Positions 24,657 through 33,432 of a DNA stretch of 41,672 nt are shown here, piece after piece. The notes beneath the pieces are model-generated. The model saw only the letters and a program-made list of their open reading frames with translations, did not search any database and was not told where the DNA came from. A program made the translations under genes and the position numbers. The stretch is from positions 1 through 41,672 of the forward strand of contig UQBO01000012.1 in the NCBI GenBank assembly GCA_900539225.1, written 5' to 3'. Each line of letters opens with the position of its first letter. The stretch's first letter is position 1. This DNA comes from an uncultured Eubacteriales bacterium (GTDB lineage Bacteria; Bacillota; Clostridia; Tissierellales; Peptoniphilaceae).

Positions 24657-25048
24657 TAATATTTTTCCTCTATGTCGAAGCTATTGATTAAATCTTTCAT
24701 TTCCTCTAATTCTTTTTTGCTTACTTTTTTCTCTGTCATAAAAGCTGAAACAAGATTAATTAAAGATCCATTAAATACGCTATTTAAAACTTCCTCTGTT
24801 TGAGCAGTACCTACTTCTTCTCTTGTTACTACAGGCTTTAGTGTATACTTAGGATACCTTCTTGTGATTGCTCCTTTTTCAAGCAGTCTACTTATGAATG
24901 TATAGTTAGAGCTTTTCGACCAGCCATACTTTTCTGTAAGTATCTTTGATAAGTTTGATGCCATAATCTCTCCGTTTTCGTCTAAGCATTCACCATCCCA
25001 CAGCAGTTCTAATACTGTCAATTCGCTTTCAGAAAAATTCATGTTCAT
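24656..25048 (-). CDS. BlaI/MecI-family transcriptional repressor
   Basis: The 130-residue protein has the N-terminal winged helix of the family (LTVLELLWDG, YGWSKSSNYTFISRLLEKGAITRRY) and a C-terminal dimerisation helix region. These repressors dimerise on palindromes and are cleaved on BlaR1 activation. It begins behind AAAGGAGAGA; two ATGs two codons apart are possible starts. It is the first gene of the block, directly behind a consensus promoter and a perfect palindrome, so autoregulation is expected. Confidence 0.92.
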   Translation of the reverse strand: MNMNFSESELTVLELLWDGECLDENGEIMASNLSKILTEKYGWSKSSNYTFISRLLEKGAITRRYPKYTLKPVVTREEVGTAQTEEVLNSVFNGSLINLVSAFMTEKKVSKKELEEMKDLINSFDIEEKY

Positions 25049-25079
25049 TCTCTCCTTTCATTATAGATTTTCTTTTTCA

Positions 25080-25107
25080 AATAAATATTCATATTTGAAT
25101 ATTTATT
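25080..25107. promoter_or_regulatory. Likely BlaI operator: AATAAATATTC-N6-GAATATTTATT
   Basis: A perfect 11-bp inverted repeat starts 32 bases before the blaI ATG and lies from about +2 to +30 of the predicted transcript. A repressor bound there would block initiation. The sequence is not the TACA/TGTA dyad of Staphylococcus or Bacillus, which is common when repressors diverge. A related half, AATATTTATT, occurs at 21028-21037 before the last lipoprotein gene. Confidence 0.75.
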
Positions 25108-25115
25108 CTAATTTA

Positions 25116-25144
25116 AGTATAACTCTTTTACTTTGTTTTGTCAA
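25116..25144 (-). promoter_or_regulatory. Consensus promoter of the blaI operon
   Basis: On the minus strand a perfect -35 TTGACA (25139-25144), a 17-base spacer and -10 TATACT (25116-25121). This is the best-matching promoter in the window. With the palindrome immediately downstream it suggests a strong but normally repressed operon. Confidence 0.9.
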
Positions 25145-25229
25145 GTATTATGTTAAAGTTTATCTAATCTTTTGTTCTTAACATATTGTCTAAATCAATT
25201 TTGTCTCGATACTATTGTTCCGAGCACAT

Positions 25230-25257
25230 AAAAAGACACAGCTCTCGATGTGCCTTT
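25230..25257 (-). terminator. Terminator after gatB
   Basis: On the minus strand AAAGGCACA and TGTGTCTTT form a 9-bp stem with one G-T pair and an 8-base loop, running into TTTTT. It ends the long murF-to-gatB run. Bases 25145-25229 hold nothing else I can identify. Confidence 0.85.
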
Positions 25258-25276
25258 CACGCTATACTATAAACTA

Positions 25277-26704
25277 TTAATTTAGTTTCTTATTTAGTAG
25301 TTCGTTTATTATTTGTGGGTTGCCCTTGCCTTTCATCTCTTTCATTACTTGTCCGACCAAGAAACCAAAGGCTCTACTCTTACCATTCTTAAAGTCTTCG
25401 ATTGATTGTGGATTTGCTTCAAGAACTTTATCAACTACTGCTTCTATGGCTCCTTCGTCTGTTACTTGAACTAGTCCAAGTCTCTTAACAATGGCTTCAG
25501 GATCTTCTGGTGCCTTGAACATCTCTTGTAAAACTTTCTTTCCAGCGTTGTTATTAATCTTATTTGTCTTAACAAGCGTAAGTAGTTTTTCTAGGTCTTC
25601 TATTGCAAATGGCATTTGATCCACGCTCTTGTTATCTTCTTTAAGTCTTCTTAGTACGTCGCCTAATAGCCAGTTAAGTGCTAGAGCGTTGTCGCCAACT
25701 TTCTTTGCAAGCTCTTCGTAATAATCTGCAAGGCTCACATCAAGACTAAGTGTCTTGGCATCGTCTTTACTTATTCCGTAGTCTTTCATTAGTCTAGAAA
25801 CTTTTTCATCTGGAAGCTCTGGCATTTCTTTTCTAACGGCGTCTATAATTTCATCTGATATATCCATTGGGGGTATGTCGCCATCTGGTGCGTATCTATA
25901 GTCATTGGCCTTAATCTTTTCTCTCATCAAGATGGATTCGCCCTTAAGTTCATCCCATCTCCTTGTTTCTTTCTTAGTGTTTTCGCCTTTTTCAAGAAGT
26001 GCGATATGTCTTGAGACTTCAAAGTCTATGGCTTTTTCAACGCCTCTGAATGAACCGATGTTTTTAATTTCTGAGATGTTTGTCTTAACGCCTGTCTCTG
26101 TGTCAACTACATTGACATTAACGTCGCATCTTAGTGAACCTTCTTCCATCTTACCATCGGAAACGCCTAGGTAGATAACTGTTGCTTTAAGTTTTTCCAA
26201 AAACTCTCTCGCTTCTTTAGCTGAGTTCATGTCTGGATAGGTAACTATCTCTATAAGAGGGACGCCGCTTCTGTTGTAATCAAGAAGTGTTTCGCCCTTG
26301 TCTGTGTGTAGTGACTTACCTGTATCCTCTTCGACGTGTATCCTAATTAATCTAATCTTTTTGTCATTGCCATCTTCATCCTCAATATTTATATGACCTT
26401 CGTAGCATAAAGGAAGCTCATCTTGTGTTATTTGATAGCCTTTTACAAGGTCTGCATAGAAATAGCTCTTTCTATCGAATCTAGTATGCTGATGAATTTT
26501 GCAGTTCATTGCAAGTCCTGCCTTGATTGCGTAATTGATTGCCTCTTCATTAACTTGTGGCAAAGCTCCTGGAAGTCCTAGGCATATAGGGCAAACGTTT
26601 GTGTTTGCTTCTTCGCCGAATTCGTTTTTGCAGTGACAGAACATCTTTGTCTTTGTCTTTAGCTCGACGTGTATCTCAAGCCCGATTATAGTTTTGTAAG
26701 CCAT
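25277..26704 (-). CDS. gatB: Asp-tRNA(Asn)/Glu-tRNA(Gln) amidotransferase subunit B
   Basis: GatB binds the mischarged tRNA and phosphorylates Glu/Asp for amidation by GatA-derived ammonia. The 475-residue protein opens with IGLEIHVELKTKTKMFC and carries the zinc cysteines in CHCKNEFG and CPICLGLPGALP. Also visible are the FDRKSYFYADLVKGYQITQ signature, the ADYYEELAK region and the C-terminal YqeY-like tail with KSRAFGFLVGQVMKEMKGKGNP. Length is normal. It abuts gatA directly and is the last gene before a terminator. Confidence 0.97.
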   Translation of the reverse strand: MAYKTIIGLEIHVELKTKTKMFCHCKNEFGEEANTNVCPICLGLPGALPQVNEEAINYAIKAGLAMNCKIHQHTRFDRKSYFYADLVKGYQITQDELPLCYEGHINIEDEDGNDKKIRLIRIHVEEDTGKSLHTDKGETLLDYNRSGVPLIEIVTYPDMNSAKEAREFLEKLKATVIYLGVSDGKMEEGSLRCDVNVNVVDTETGVKTNISEIKNIGSFRGVEKAIDFEVSRHIALLEKGENTKKETRRWDELKGESILMREKIKANDYRYAPDGDIPPMDISDEIIDAVRKEMPELPDEKVSRLMKDYGISKDDAKTLSLDVSLADYYEELAKKVGDNALALNWLLGDVLRRLKEDNKSVDQMPFAIEDLEKLLTLVKTNKINNNAGKKVLQEMFKAPEDPEAIVKRLGLVQVTDEGAIEAVVDKVLEANPQSIEDFKNGKSRAFGFLVGQVMKEMKGKGNPQIINELLNKKLN

Positions 26705-28135
26705 CTACTTCACCAACCCTTCATAAGCATAAGCAATCTTTATAAGCTTATTGTCTTCTAAATTGTCACAGATAAATTCCATACCGGGATTTAATTTATA
26801 TTCTTTAGTACTTGGCACGGATATAGCGCAGTTGCCAGCGATATTAACTGGAACTGTGTATTTGTCTGCGTTATACATCTTGATTGGATCGTTAATATTT
26901 GTTCCAATTTCAAATGGCATTACAGGTGATGTAGGTACCAAGATGGTATCAAGCATTTTAAATGCTTGTTTAAAATCATTTATAAGAAGTGTTCTTGCCT
27001 TTAATGCGTTTTGGAAATAGTCGCTGTCCTTATCTTGACTTAATATATATGTGCCAAATAGTATTCTTCTCTTTACTTCTGGGCCAAAGCCTTCTGCTCT
27101 CGTCTTAATATACATCTCTTCAAGACTTTTCGCGTCAAAGTCTCTAAAACCATATTTCACGCCGTCAAACCTTGATAGGTTTGAACTTGCTTCAGCATTC
27201 ATGATGATGTAGTATGTTGCAACTGCGTATTTAAGATCCTTAAGATCTATCTCAACGATTTCTACGCCATTGTCCTTAAGTAGCTTGATGCTATCTCTAT
27301 ATGCTTTTTCGACTTCATCATCTTTTTCATCTGCTAGAACTTCTTTTGGCACGCCAACTTTAAGTGTTTTTAAATACTTGATGGCGTCGTCATATGTGTA
27401 AGTAATTTCGTCAATAGGATTGGAAACACTTGTTAGGTCTCTGTGATCCTTGTGAGCGATGGCACTTGTGATAAGCGCTACGTCCTTTACATCGTTTGCA
27501 AATGTTGATACTTGGTCAAGTGTGTTTGATAGAGATACAACCCCATTTCTTGAGACTGTTCCGTAGCTTGGCTTAAATCCAACGCAAGCGCAATAGCTTG
27601 CGGGTTGTCTAACGGATCCACCTGTGTCTGTACCTAGGCTAAGAGGTACTTGTCTTGATGAAACTGCTGCGGCTGATCCACCTGATGAGCCGCCTGGCAC
27701 TCTCTTTAGATCAAGCGGGTTATGAACTGGACCGAAGTATGATGTTTCGTTTGATCCACCCATGGCAAATTGGTCCATATTTAATTTGCCTATGATAATA
27801 CCATTTTCATCCTTGATATGCTTTGTACAATTCGCATCAAAAACTGCTTCGTAATTTTCAAGTATCTTCGACGCACACGTATTTTTCATGCCCTTAACAG
27901 AAATATTATCCTTAATGCCTATTGGTAGTCCAAATAATTTACCACTTGGGTCTTTCTCATCTAGTGACTTTGCCTTTGCTAGCGCTCCTTCATAGTCATC
28001 TGATATGAATGAGTTGATATCTTTGTCTATATCTTTGCTTCTATTGATAAAGGCTTCTGTTATCTCTGAAACTTTTAGCTCTTTATTAGCGATTTTTTCT
28101 TTTAGCTGCCATGCTTTTAAATTCGTAATATCCAT
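26705..28135 (-). CDS. gatA: Amidotransferase subunit A (glutaminase)
   Basis: GatA hydrolyses glutamine and channels ammonia to GatB. The 476-residue amidase-signature protein has the Ser-cisSer-Lys elements: GLPIGIKDNISVKG (Lys), PGGSSGGSAAAV and LGTDTGGSVRQPAS. I start at ATG 28135 with AGGT about nine bases upstream; a GTG three codons earlier overlaps that site. It lies between gatC and gatB, the order being gatC-gatA-gatB. Confidence 0.96.
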   Translation of the reverse strand: MDITNLKAWQLKEKIANKELKVSEITEAFINRSKDIDKDINSFISDDYEGALAKAKSLDEKDPSGKLFGLPIGIKDNISVKGMKNTCASKILENYEAVFDANCTKHIKDENGIIIGKLNMDQFAMGGSNETSYFGPVHNPLDLKRVPGGSSGGSAAAVSSRQVPLSLGTDTGGSVRQPASYCACVGFKPSYGTVSRNGVVSLSNTLDQVSTFANDVKDVALITSAIAHKDHRDLTSVSNPIDEITYTYDDAIKYLKTLKVGVPKEVLADEKDDEVEKAYRDSIKLLKDNGVEIVEIDLKDLKYAVATYYIIMNAEASSNLSRFDGVKYGFRDFDAKSLEEMYIKTRAEGFGPEVKRRILFGTYILSQDKDSDYFQNALKARTLLINDFKQAFKMLDTILVPTSPVMPFEIGTNINDPIKMYNADKYTVPVNIAGNCAISVPSTKEYKLNPGMEFICDNLEDNKLIKIAYAYEGLVK

Positions 28136-28150
28136 AAATAACACCTATAA

Positions 28151-28447
28151 CTACCCTTCTACTACTCTCTTTAGTTTGAAGAAGCCAAATTTTTCTTCAG
28201 GCGCATTCTTAAGCGCGTCCTCTTTTGATAATGAATATTCACTGTCGACTTCGTCCTTGCTTAATAAGCTCTCCTTGTACTCATTAACTTGATAAGTCTT
28301 TGGAATGTCCTTATCATCAAGCTCGTTAACAACAGATATCATTTTGATTATATCGTTAAATTTTTTGGTGAATGCATCCATGTCCGACTCGTCGATGGCA
28401 AGTCTAGCTGTGTAACATAGATTTTCGATGTCCTTCTTCTCCATCAT
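28151..28447 (-). CDS. gatC: Amidotransferase subunit C
   Basis: GatC is the small stabilising subunit that wraps around GatA. The 98-residue protein has the family features of an N-terminal helical pair (DIENLCYTARLAIDESD, FNDIIKMISVVNELD) and an extended Asp/Glu-rich tail with LSKEDALKNAPEEKFGFFKLKRVVEG. Its ATG overlaps the ligA stop and the AAGGAG site lies inside the ligA end, so it is coupled to the ligase gene. Confidence 0.93.
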   Translation of the reverse strand: MMEKKDIENLCYTARLAIDESDMDAFTKKFNDIIKMISVVNELDDKDIPKTYQVNEYKESLLSKDEVDSEYSLSKEDALKNAPEEKFGFFKLKRVVEG

Positions 28448-30414
28448 ATCAACTCCTTCAAATCATTTTCGTATAGTATCTTTATATTTAAAGTCTTTGC
28501 TTTATCAAATTTTGAACCAGGGTTTTCGCCAACAACTACGTAGTCTGTCTTTGATGAGACAGAGCCTTGTACCTTAGCGCCCTTGTCTTCTAGTATATTT
28601 TTAAGTTCATCACGAGTGTAGTTCTCAAGCGTTCCTGTCAAGACAAACTTAAGTCCTTCAAGTGATTTATCGCCGCTATCTTCTACGTCTAAAACTTTTA
28701 TGCCGTGGTCAAATAAACTTTGTATAGATTTTTTACTTGTTTCGTCTGTTAAGAATGAAACTATTTCATTAGCAGTTATATCGCCTACGTCCTCGATGGA
28801 TACTAAATCATCAAAGCTCGCATTTAAAAAATTCTCAACAGTCTTGTAGTGCTCAGCAAGGTCCCTGCTTGTCTTAACACCAACATTGGCAATGGACAGA
28901 GCGTAAATAAAGTTTTTAAGCTCTACCGTCTTCGAATTTTGTATAGAACTTATTATATTATTTGCTTTTTTCTCTTTAAAGCCTTCTAGCTTAAGTAAAT
29001 CTTCTTCTTTAAGGTCATATAGCATTGACACTTGGTCTATATTTAGCTTTTCTAGGAATAGTTCTGCAGTTTTTTCACTGAAGCCATCTATGTTCATGGC
29101 CTCTTTCGAAGCGAAGTGAACGATTGTTTTAACTAATTGCGGTTTACATCCCAAGGTATTCGGGCAGAAATAATGAACGCCCTCTTTATAAAGTTTGCTG
29201 TGACAATACGGGCAGAACTCTGGCTGCTCTATGTCATAAACTTCTTCGTCCGTTTTTAGTGGGCCCATAATCTCAGGAATAACATCATTTGATCTTCTAA
29301 TCAAAACCCTTTCGTTTAAGTGAACGTTCTTTCTCTTAATGTCATCCATGTTATTAAGTGTCGCTCTCTTTATAGTGACGCCGCCTATGTCGACTGGCTC
29401 AAGTAGTGCAGTTGGCGTAACTTTTGCGCTTCTACCGACATTCCACTCAACACCAATAATCCTAGTAGATGTTTCAAGCGCCTCGAACTTATATGCAATC
29501 GCAAAGCGCGGGAACTTGTTGGTGTAGCCCATCAGCTTTTGCGTTTTAACATCGTTTATCTTGATAACCATACCATCTGTAAGGAAGTCCTCTTTAAGTC
29601 TTTCTTCCTTTTGCGCATCTATCTCTTTTAAAAGCTCTTCTATATCCGTAAATTTTTTATGATATTTTGAAACTGGCATCGCATTATCTTTTATAAAAGC
29701 GACTATCTCCTCTTGCGTTTTAAATTCTTTGCCTTCTATGTAAGCAATATTGTAAAGATAAGTGATTAGATGCCTCTTTTCAGTCTCTTTCACATCAAGG
29801 TTACGAAGTGCACCAGCCGCCGCGTTTCTCGCGTTCTTTAGCTGTGTTTCGTTCTTTTCATTGTACTCCTCAAGCTTAGATAATAGCATAAGACCCTCGC
29901 CTTGTACCTCAAACTTGCCTTTGTAATTAACTCTGAGTGGTATCGACTTTATCGTAAGGACTTGCTCGTAAATCTCTTCGCCTACCTCACCATTGCCCCT
30001 TGTTGCCCCCATCTGCAAAATGCCTTCATCATATGTTAGGTTAATGGTAAGGCCATCAAACTTATATTCAAGTATATATTCAGGACTTGGCAATTTATCA
30101 CTATGAGTGCTATTATACCCATCAATAAAGCGAAGGTTTCTCGCATGCCAGTCTCTAAGCGCATCAAAGCTTTGAGCTTTATCAAGGCTCCAAAGCCTTC
30201 CAAGATGAGTGTGCTTAACGAACTTATCAAGTATGGCGTCACCGACTCTTTGAGTTGGCGAGTATGGCAAGTGAGTGCCTGTCTCGTTCTCAAGCTTCAC
30301 TAGCTCGTCATATAGCTTGTCATATTCTTTATCAGAAACTATTGGGTCGTCGAGAACATAGTAGTGGTAGTTGTATTCCTCAAGCTTCTTGATTAATTCT
30401 TCCATTCTATTCAT
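28444..30414 (-). CDS. ligA: NAD-dependent DNA ligase
   Basis: LigA seals nicks in replication and repair. The 656-residue protein has an N-terminal Ia region (YHYYVLDDPIVSDKEYD) and the adenylated lysine K118 in EYKFDGLTI. The OB fold and four-cysteine zinc finger (CPYCHSKL...CPNTLGCK) follow, then helix-hairpin-helix repeats and a C-terminal BRCT domain (LEGLKFVLTGTLENYTRDEL). It follows pcrA by a single base and precedes gatC, a common pcrA-ligA-gat order in Firmicutes. Confidence 0.97.
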   Translation of the reverse strand: MNRMEELIKKLEEYNYHYYVLDDPIVSDKEYDKLYDELVKLENETGTHLPYSPTQRVGDAILDKFVKHTHLGRLWSLDKAQSFDALRDWHARNLRFIDGYNSTHSDKLPSPEYILEYKFDGLTINLTYDEGILQMGATRGNGEVGEEIYEQVLTIKSIPLRVNYKGKFEVQGEGLMLLSKLEEYNEKNETQLKNARNAAAGALRNLDVKETEKRHLITYLYNIAYIEGKEFKTQEEIVAFIKDNAMPVSKYHKKFTDIEELLKEIDAQKEERLKEDFLTDGMVIKINDVKTQKLMGYTNKFPRFAIAYKFEALETSTRIIGVEWNVGRSAKVTPTALLEPVDIGGVTIKRATLNNMDDIKRKNVHLNERVLIRRSNDVIPEIMGPLKTDEEVYDIEQPEFCPYCHSKLYKEGVHYFCPNTLGCKPQLVKTIVHFASKEAMNIDGFSEKTAELFLEKLNIDQVSMLYDLKEEDLLKLEGFKEKKANNIISSIQNSKTVELKNFIYALSIANVGVKTSRDLAEHYKTVENFLNASFDDLVSIEDVGDITANEIVSFLTDETSKKSIQSLFDHGIKVLDVEDSGDKSLEGLKFVLTGTLENYTRDELKNILEDKGAKVQGSVSSKTDYVVVGENPGSKFDKAKTLNIKILYENDLKELI

Positions 30415-30415
30415 A

Positions 30416-32602
30416 TCAATCTATCCTTTTTATTGGTGCAAAATCAATATTCAAAATTTTAATACCTTTATTTGGAAAACTTATAGTAAGATTCTTGCCA
30501 TTGACAGAGACAACCATGCCTTCGCCAAAGGCTTTGTGCTTAATCTTGTCGCCTGCCTTAATATCTTTTTTATCACTTGAAGCGCCGTCAGTACCCGTAT
30601 ACGATTTAAAGCGTGAAACAGTTTTGTCAAAGCCGTGGTTTTGGTGAATACTCTTATTGATGCTAGTGTTTTCAAGTATAGGTCTCTCATCAAACTTATC
30701 TGATCTATAGTTAACTACTTTGATCGCTTCCTCTGCCTCATCAATGAACCTCGATGGCTTTGAGATTATGCTTTGTCCATAAACTCTTCTTTCCTTTGCT
30801 AAACTTAAGAATAGTTTTTTCATTGCTCTTGTTAAAGCAACGTAGCAAAGTCTTCTCTCCTCTTCTAAGCTGCCTTCTTCTATGGCTCTTTCGCTCGGGA
30901 AGAGACCATCTTCCATGCCAACTACGAAGACTATGTTATATTCAAGGCCCTTAGCACTATGCATAGTAATCATAGTTACAGCGTCCCCGCCCTTGTCTTC
31001 AGTCTTGTCGAGGTCAGTTAGTAAAGAGATCTCGCCCAAGAAGTCCTTAAGAGTGATCTCGTCGTAATTATCTTCATAGTCAAGTAAAAGGTTTCTGAAC
31101 TCATCTAAGTTTTCTATCCTAGTTCTTGCTTCAACGGTATTTTCTCTCTCAAGTGCGTTTAAATAATCAGTCCTATCAAGAACTAAATCATATAGCTCCG
31201 ACAGAGTGACATTGTCTTTAAGCTTTCTAATTGATTCAATCGTCTCGTAAAAGTCTTTTATCTTTTTATTCGTGCTAATGGATAGAGCATCATAAAGGCT
31301 GATATTTTTACTAATCATATCACTTGTGATGCTCTCAACGCTTTTATCGCCAATACCTCGTCTAGGAGTATTGATAATTCTCTTAAGAGAGATAAAATCG
31401 TTTGTGTTATCTAAAAATTTAAAGTAGGCAAGTATGTCCTTGATCTCTTTTCTGTCATAGAACTTTACTCCGCCAACTATATTATATTTAATTCCAAATT
31501 TCAAGAACATATCTTCAAAGGATCTCGATTGAGCGTTCGTTCTATAAAGAATGGCGATGTCGCTCTCATTATAACCCTCATCTAATAGCTCTTTTATCTT
31601 TTGCGCTACAAAGTAACTCTCTTCGACATTGCTTTGTGTTATGTAGCAGTATATATCGTCTCCTTCTTGATTATCCGTCCAAAGATTCTTATCTTTTCTC
31701 TCGTCATTGTTCTTGATAATATTGTTCGCGGCCTTTAATATATTCTTAGTCGACCTATAGTTTTGCTCAAGAAGTATGGTCTTGACATTCTTATAATCTT
31801 TTTCGAAGTTTAAGATGTTTCTAATGTCAGCGCCTCTCCAGCCATATATACTTTGGTCAGCGTCACCAACCACGCATATGTTTTTGTACATATCTGAGAA
31901 TAACTTTGCCATCTTATATTGCATGTAGTTTGTATCTTGATACTCATCGACAAAAACGTACTTGAATCTCTCTTGATAGATTTGCCTTACGTCTTCATTT
32001 TCTTCTAAAAGTCTTACGCAATTACATATCATATCGTCAAAGTCCATCGCATCATACTCAAGCATCTTCTTTTGATAGCGTCTATAAACTTCAGCATCAG
32101 TTTTCTTTCTATAGCTATCAGAAATGCTTTCATATTCGTCTGCGTCCATGTTTTGCATCTTTAAATTTGATATTAACGCTATGAAGTATGACGGTACATA
32201 GGTCTTTGGATCTAGTTCAAGCTCCTTTAGTATGTCCTTAATAAGTGTTATTTGATTGTCTCTATCATATATGGTGAAGCTGTTTGTGTAGCCAACAAGG
32301 TTTGCGTGTCTCCTAAGCAGTCTAAGAGCAATCGAGTGAAAGGTACCTATCCACATTGGGCTTACGTCTTTATCTAAGAAGGACGCTACCCTATCTTTCA
32401 TCTCTTTAGCCGCCTTGTTCGTAAATGTTATCGCAAGTATTTCGTTTTCGCTCGCAAGACCATTCTCAATAAGAAAAGCAATCTTGTAAGTAACTACTCT
32501 TGTCTTACCTGATCCAGCTCCGGCCATGATTAATAAGGGACCGCTGTTATATAAAACGGCTTCCCTCTGTCTTGTGTTTAATCTATCTAGTATATTATTC
32601 AT
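30416..32602 (-). CDS. pcrA: ATP-dependent DNA helicase PcrA/UvrD
   Basis: This superfamily 1A 3'-5' helicase works in repair and rolling-circle replication. The 728-residue protein has the Q-motif LNTRQREAV and Walker A MAGAGSGKTRVVTYK. It also has motif II VDEYQDTNYMQY, motif III VGDADQSIYGWRGAD, motif IV QNYRST and motif VI VALTRAMKKLFL. A C-terminal Tudor-like tail (AGDKIKHKAFGEGMVVSV) binds RNA polymerase in PcrA. It overlaps the DtxR-like gene by 8 bases. Confidence 0.96.
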   Translation of the reverse strand: MNNILDRLNTRQREAVLYNSGPLLIMAGAGSGKTRVVTYKIAFLIENGLASENEILAITFTNKAAKEMKDRVASFLDKDVSPMWIGTFHSIALRLLRRHANLVGYTNSFTIYDRDNQITLIKDILKELELDPKTYVPSYFIALISNLKMQNMDADEYESISDSYRKKTDAEVYRRYQKKMLEYDAMDFDDMICNCVRLLEENEDVRQIYQERFKYVFVDEYQDTNYMQYKMAKLFSDMYKNICVVGDADQSIYGWRGADIRNILNFEKDYKNVKTILLEQNYRSTKNILKAANNIIKNNDERKDKNLWTDNQEGDDIYCYITQSNVEESYFVAQKIKELLDEGYNESDIAILYRTNAQSRSFEDMFLKFGIKYNIVGGVKFYDRKEIKDILAYFKFLDNTNDFISLKRIINTPRRGIGDKSVESITSDMISKNISLYDALSISTNKKIKDFYETIESIRKLKDNVTLSELYDLVLDRTDYLNALERENTVEARTRIENLDEFRNLLLDYEDNYDEITLKDFLGEISLLTDLDKTEDKGGDAVTMITMHSAKGLEYNIVFVVGMEDGLFPSERAIEEGSLEEERRLCYVALTRAMKKLFLSLAKERRVYGQSIISKPSRFIDEAEEAIKVVNYRSDKFDERPILENTSINKSIHQNHGFDKTVSRFKSYTGTDGASSDKKDIKAGDKIKHKAFGEGMVVSVNGKNLTISFPNKGIKILNIDFAPIKRID

Positions 32603-32966
32603 TATCTTTATTGACTAATTCCTTTATCTTGTCAAATGTAACTTGACTAATAACATGTTCGACTCTACAAGCATCATCGTTTGCTGTTTCCGGGTCAACG
32701 CCAATGCTTTCAAAGAACGCTCTAAGTGTGCAGTGTCTGTCATATACAAGTTTTGCTAGCTTTTCGCCTTCTTTTGTAAATGTTAGCTCACCGTCGTCTT
32801 GAACTTCGATGTAACCGTCTTCTTTCAATATACCAACTGCTCTACTTACACTTGGCTTAGAAAAATCAAGGGCCTTAGCAACGTCTGTGCTTCTAACTTT
32901 TATGCCTTTGTTTTGTAGCATCAATATCATCTCTAAATAATTTTCTCTTGACTCGCCGATCTTCAT
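32595..32966 (-). CDS. DtxR/MntR-type metal-dependent regulator
   Basis: The 123-residue protein has the DtxR winged helix (ESRENYLEMILML, VRSTDVAKALDFSKPSVSRAVGILKEDGYIEV) and a short dimerisation and metal domain. H76 (YDRHCTLRAFF) and the CRVEHVIS motif match DtxR-family ligands. It lacks the C-terminal SH3-like domain of DtxR, as MntR does. Such regulators usually control manganese or iron uptake, but no transporter is nearby; it sits between smpB and pcrA. Its targets, and whether it senses Mn or Fe, cannot be read here. Confidence 0.85.
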   Translation of the reverse strand: MKIGESRENYLEMILMLQNKGIKVRSTDVAKALDFSKPSVSRAVGILKEDGYIEVQDDGELTFTKEGEKLAKLVYDRHCTLRAFFESIGVDPETANDDACRVEHVISQVTFDKIKELVNKDNE

Positions 32967-32976
32967 CGCTTACCTC

Positions 32977-33432
32977 CTAAATTTTATACTTCCTATCAAG
33001 ACTTCTCTTAATATCTCTTTCTCTTTGACTCTCTCTCTTGTCATAAAGCTTTTTACCTTTTGCAAGTGCTATCTCTAGCTTGGCTCTGCCATTCTTAAAA
33101 TATAGTCTTAAGGGAACAACAGTAGATCCTGCTAGCTTTACGTCCTGAGAAATCTTTCTAATTTCATTTTTATTTAATAATAGCTTTCTCGTTCTTAATG
33201 GGTCTTCGTTAAAAATGTTGCCTTCTTTATAAGGACTTATATGCATACCAAAGACGAAGACCTCGCCATCTTTCACGATGACGTAGCTCTCCTTTAGGTT
33301 CACTCTGCCCTGTCTTATGGATTTAACTTCAGTTCCCTTAAGTACTAAGCCTGCTTCATATATCTTTTCAATAAAATAATCATGTCTCGCCTTTTTATTA
33401 TTGGCTACAAGTTTTATATCTTCATCTTTCAT
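32977..33432 (-). CDS. smpB: tmRNA-binding protein SmpB
   Basis: SmpB carries tmRNA to stalled ribosomes for trans-translation. The 151-residue protein is typical: NNKKARHDYFIEKIYEAGLVLKGTEVKSIRQGRVNLKESYV, the HISPY segment and a basic C-terminal tail (LYDKRESQRERDIKRSLDRKYKI) that enters the ribosomal A site. It overlaps the rnr stop. RNase R degrades the released defective mRNAs, so the pairing is functional. The tmRNA gene itself is not seen in this window. Confidence 0.97.
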   Translation of the reverse strand: MKDEDIKLVANNKKARHDYFIEKIYEAGLVLKGTEVKSIRQGRVNLKESYVIVKDGEVFVFGMHISPYKEGNIFNEDPLRTRKLLLNKNEIRKISQDVKLAGSTVVPLRLYFKNGRAKLEIALAKGKKLYDKRESQRERDIKRSLDRKYKI

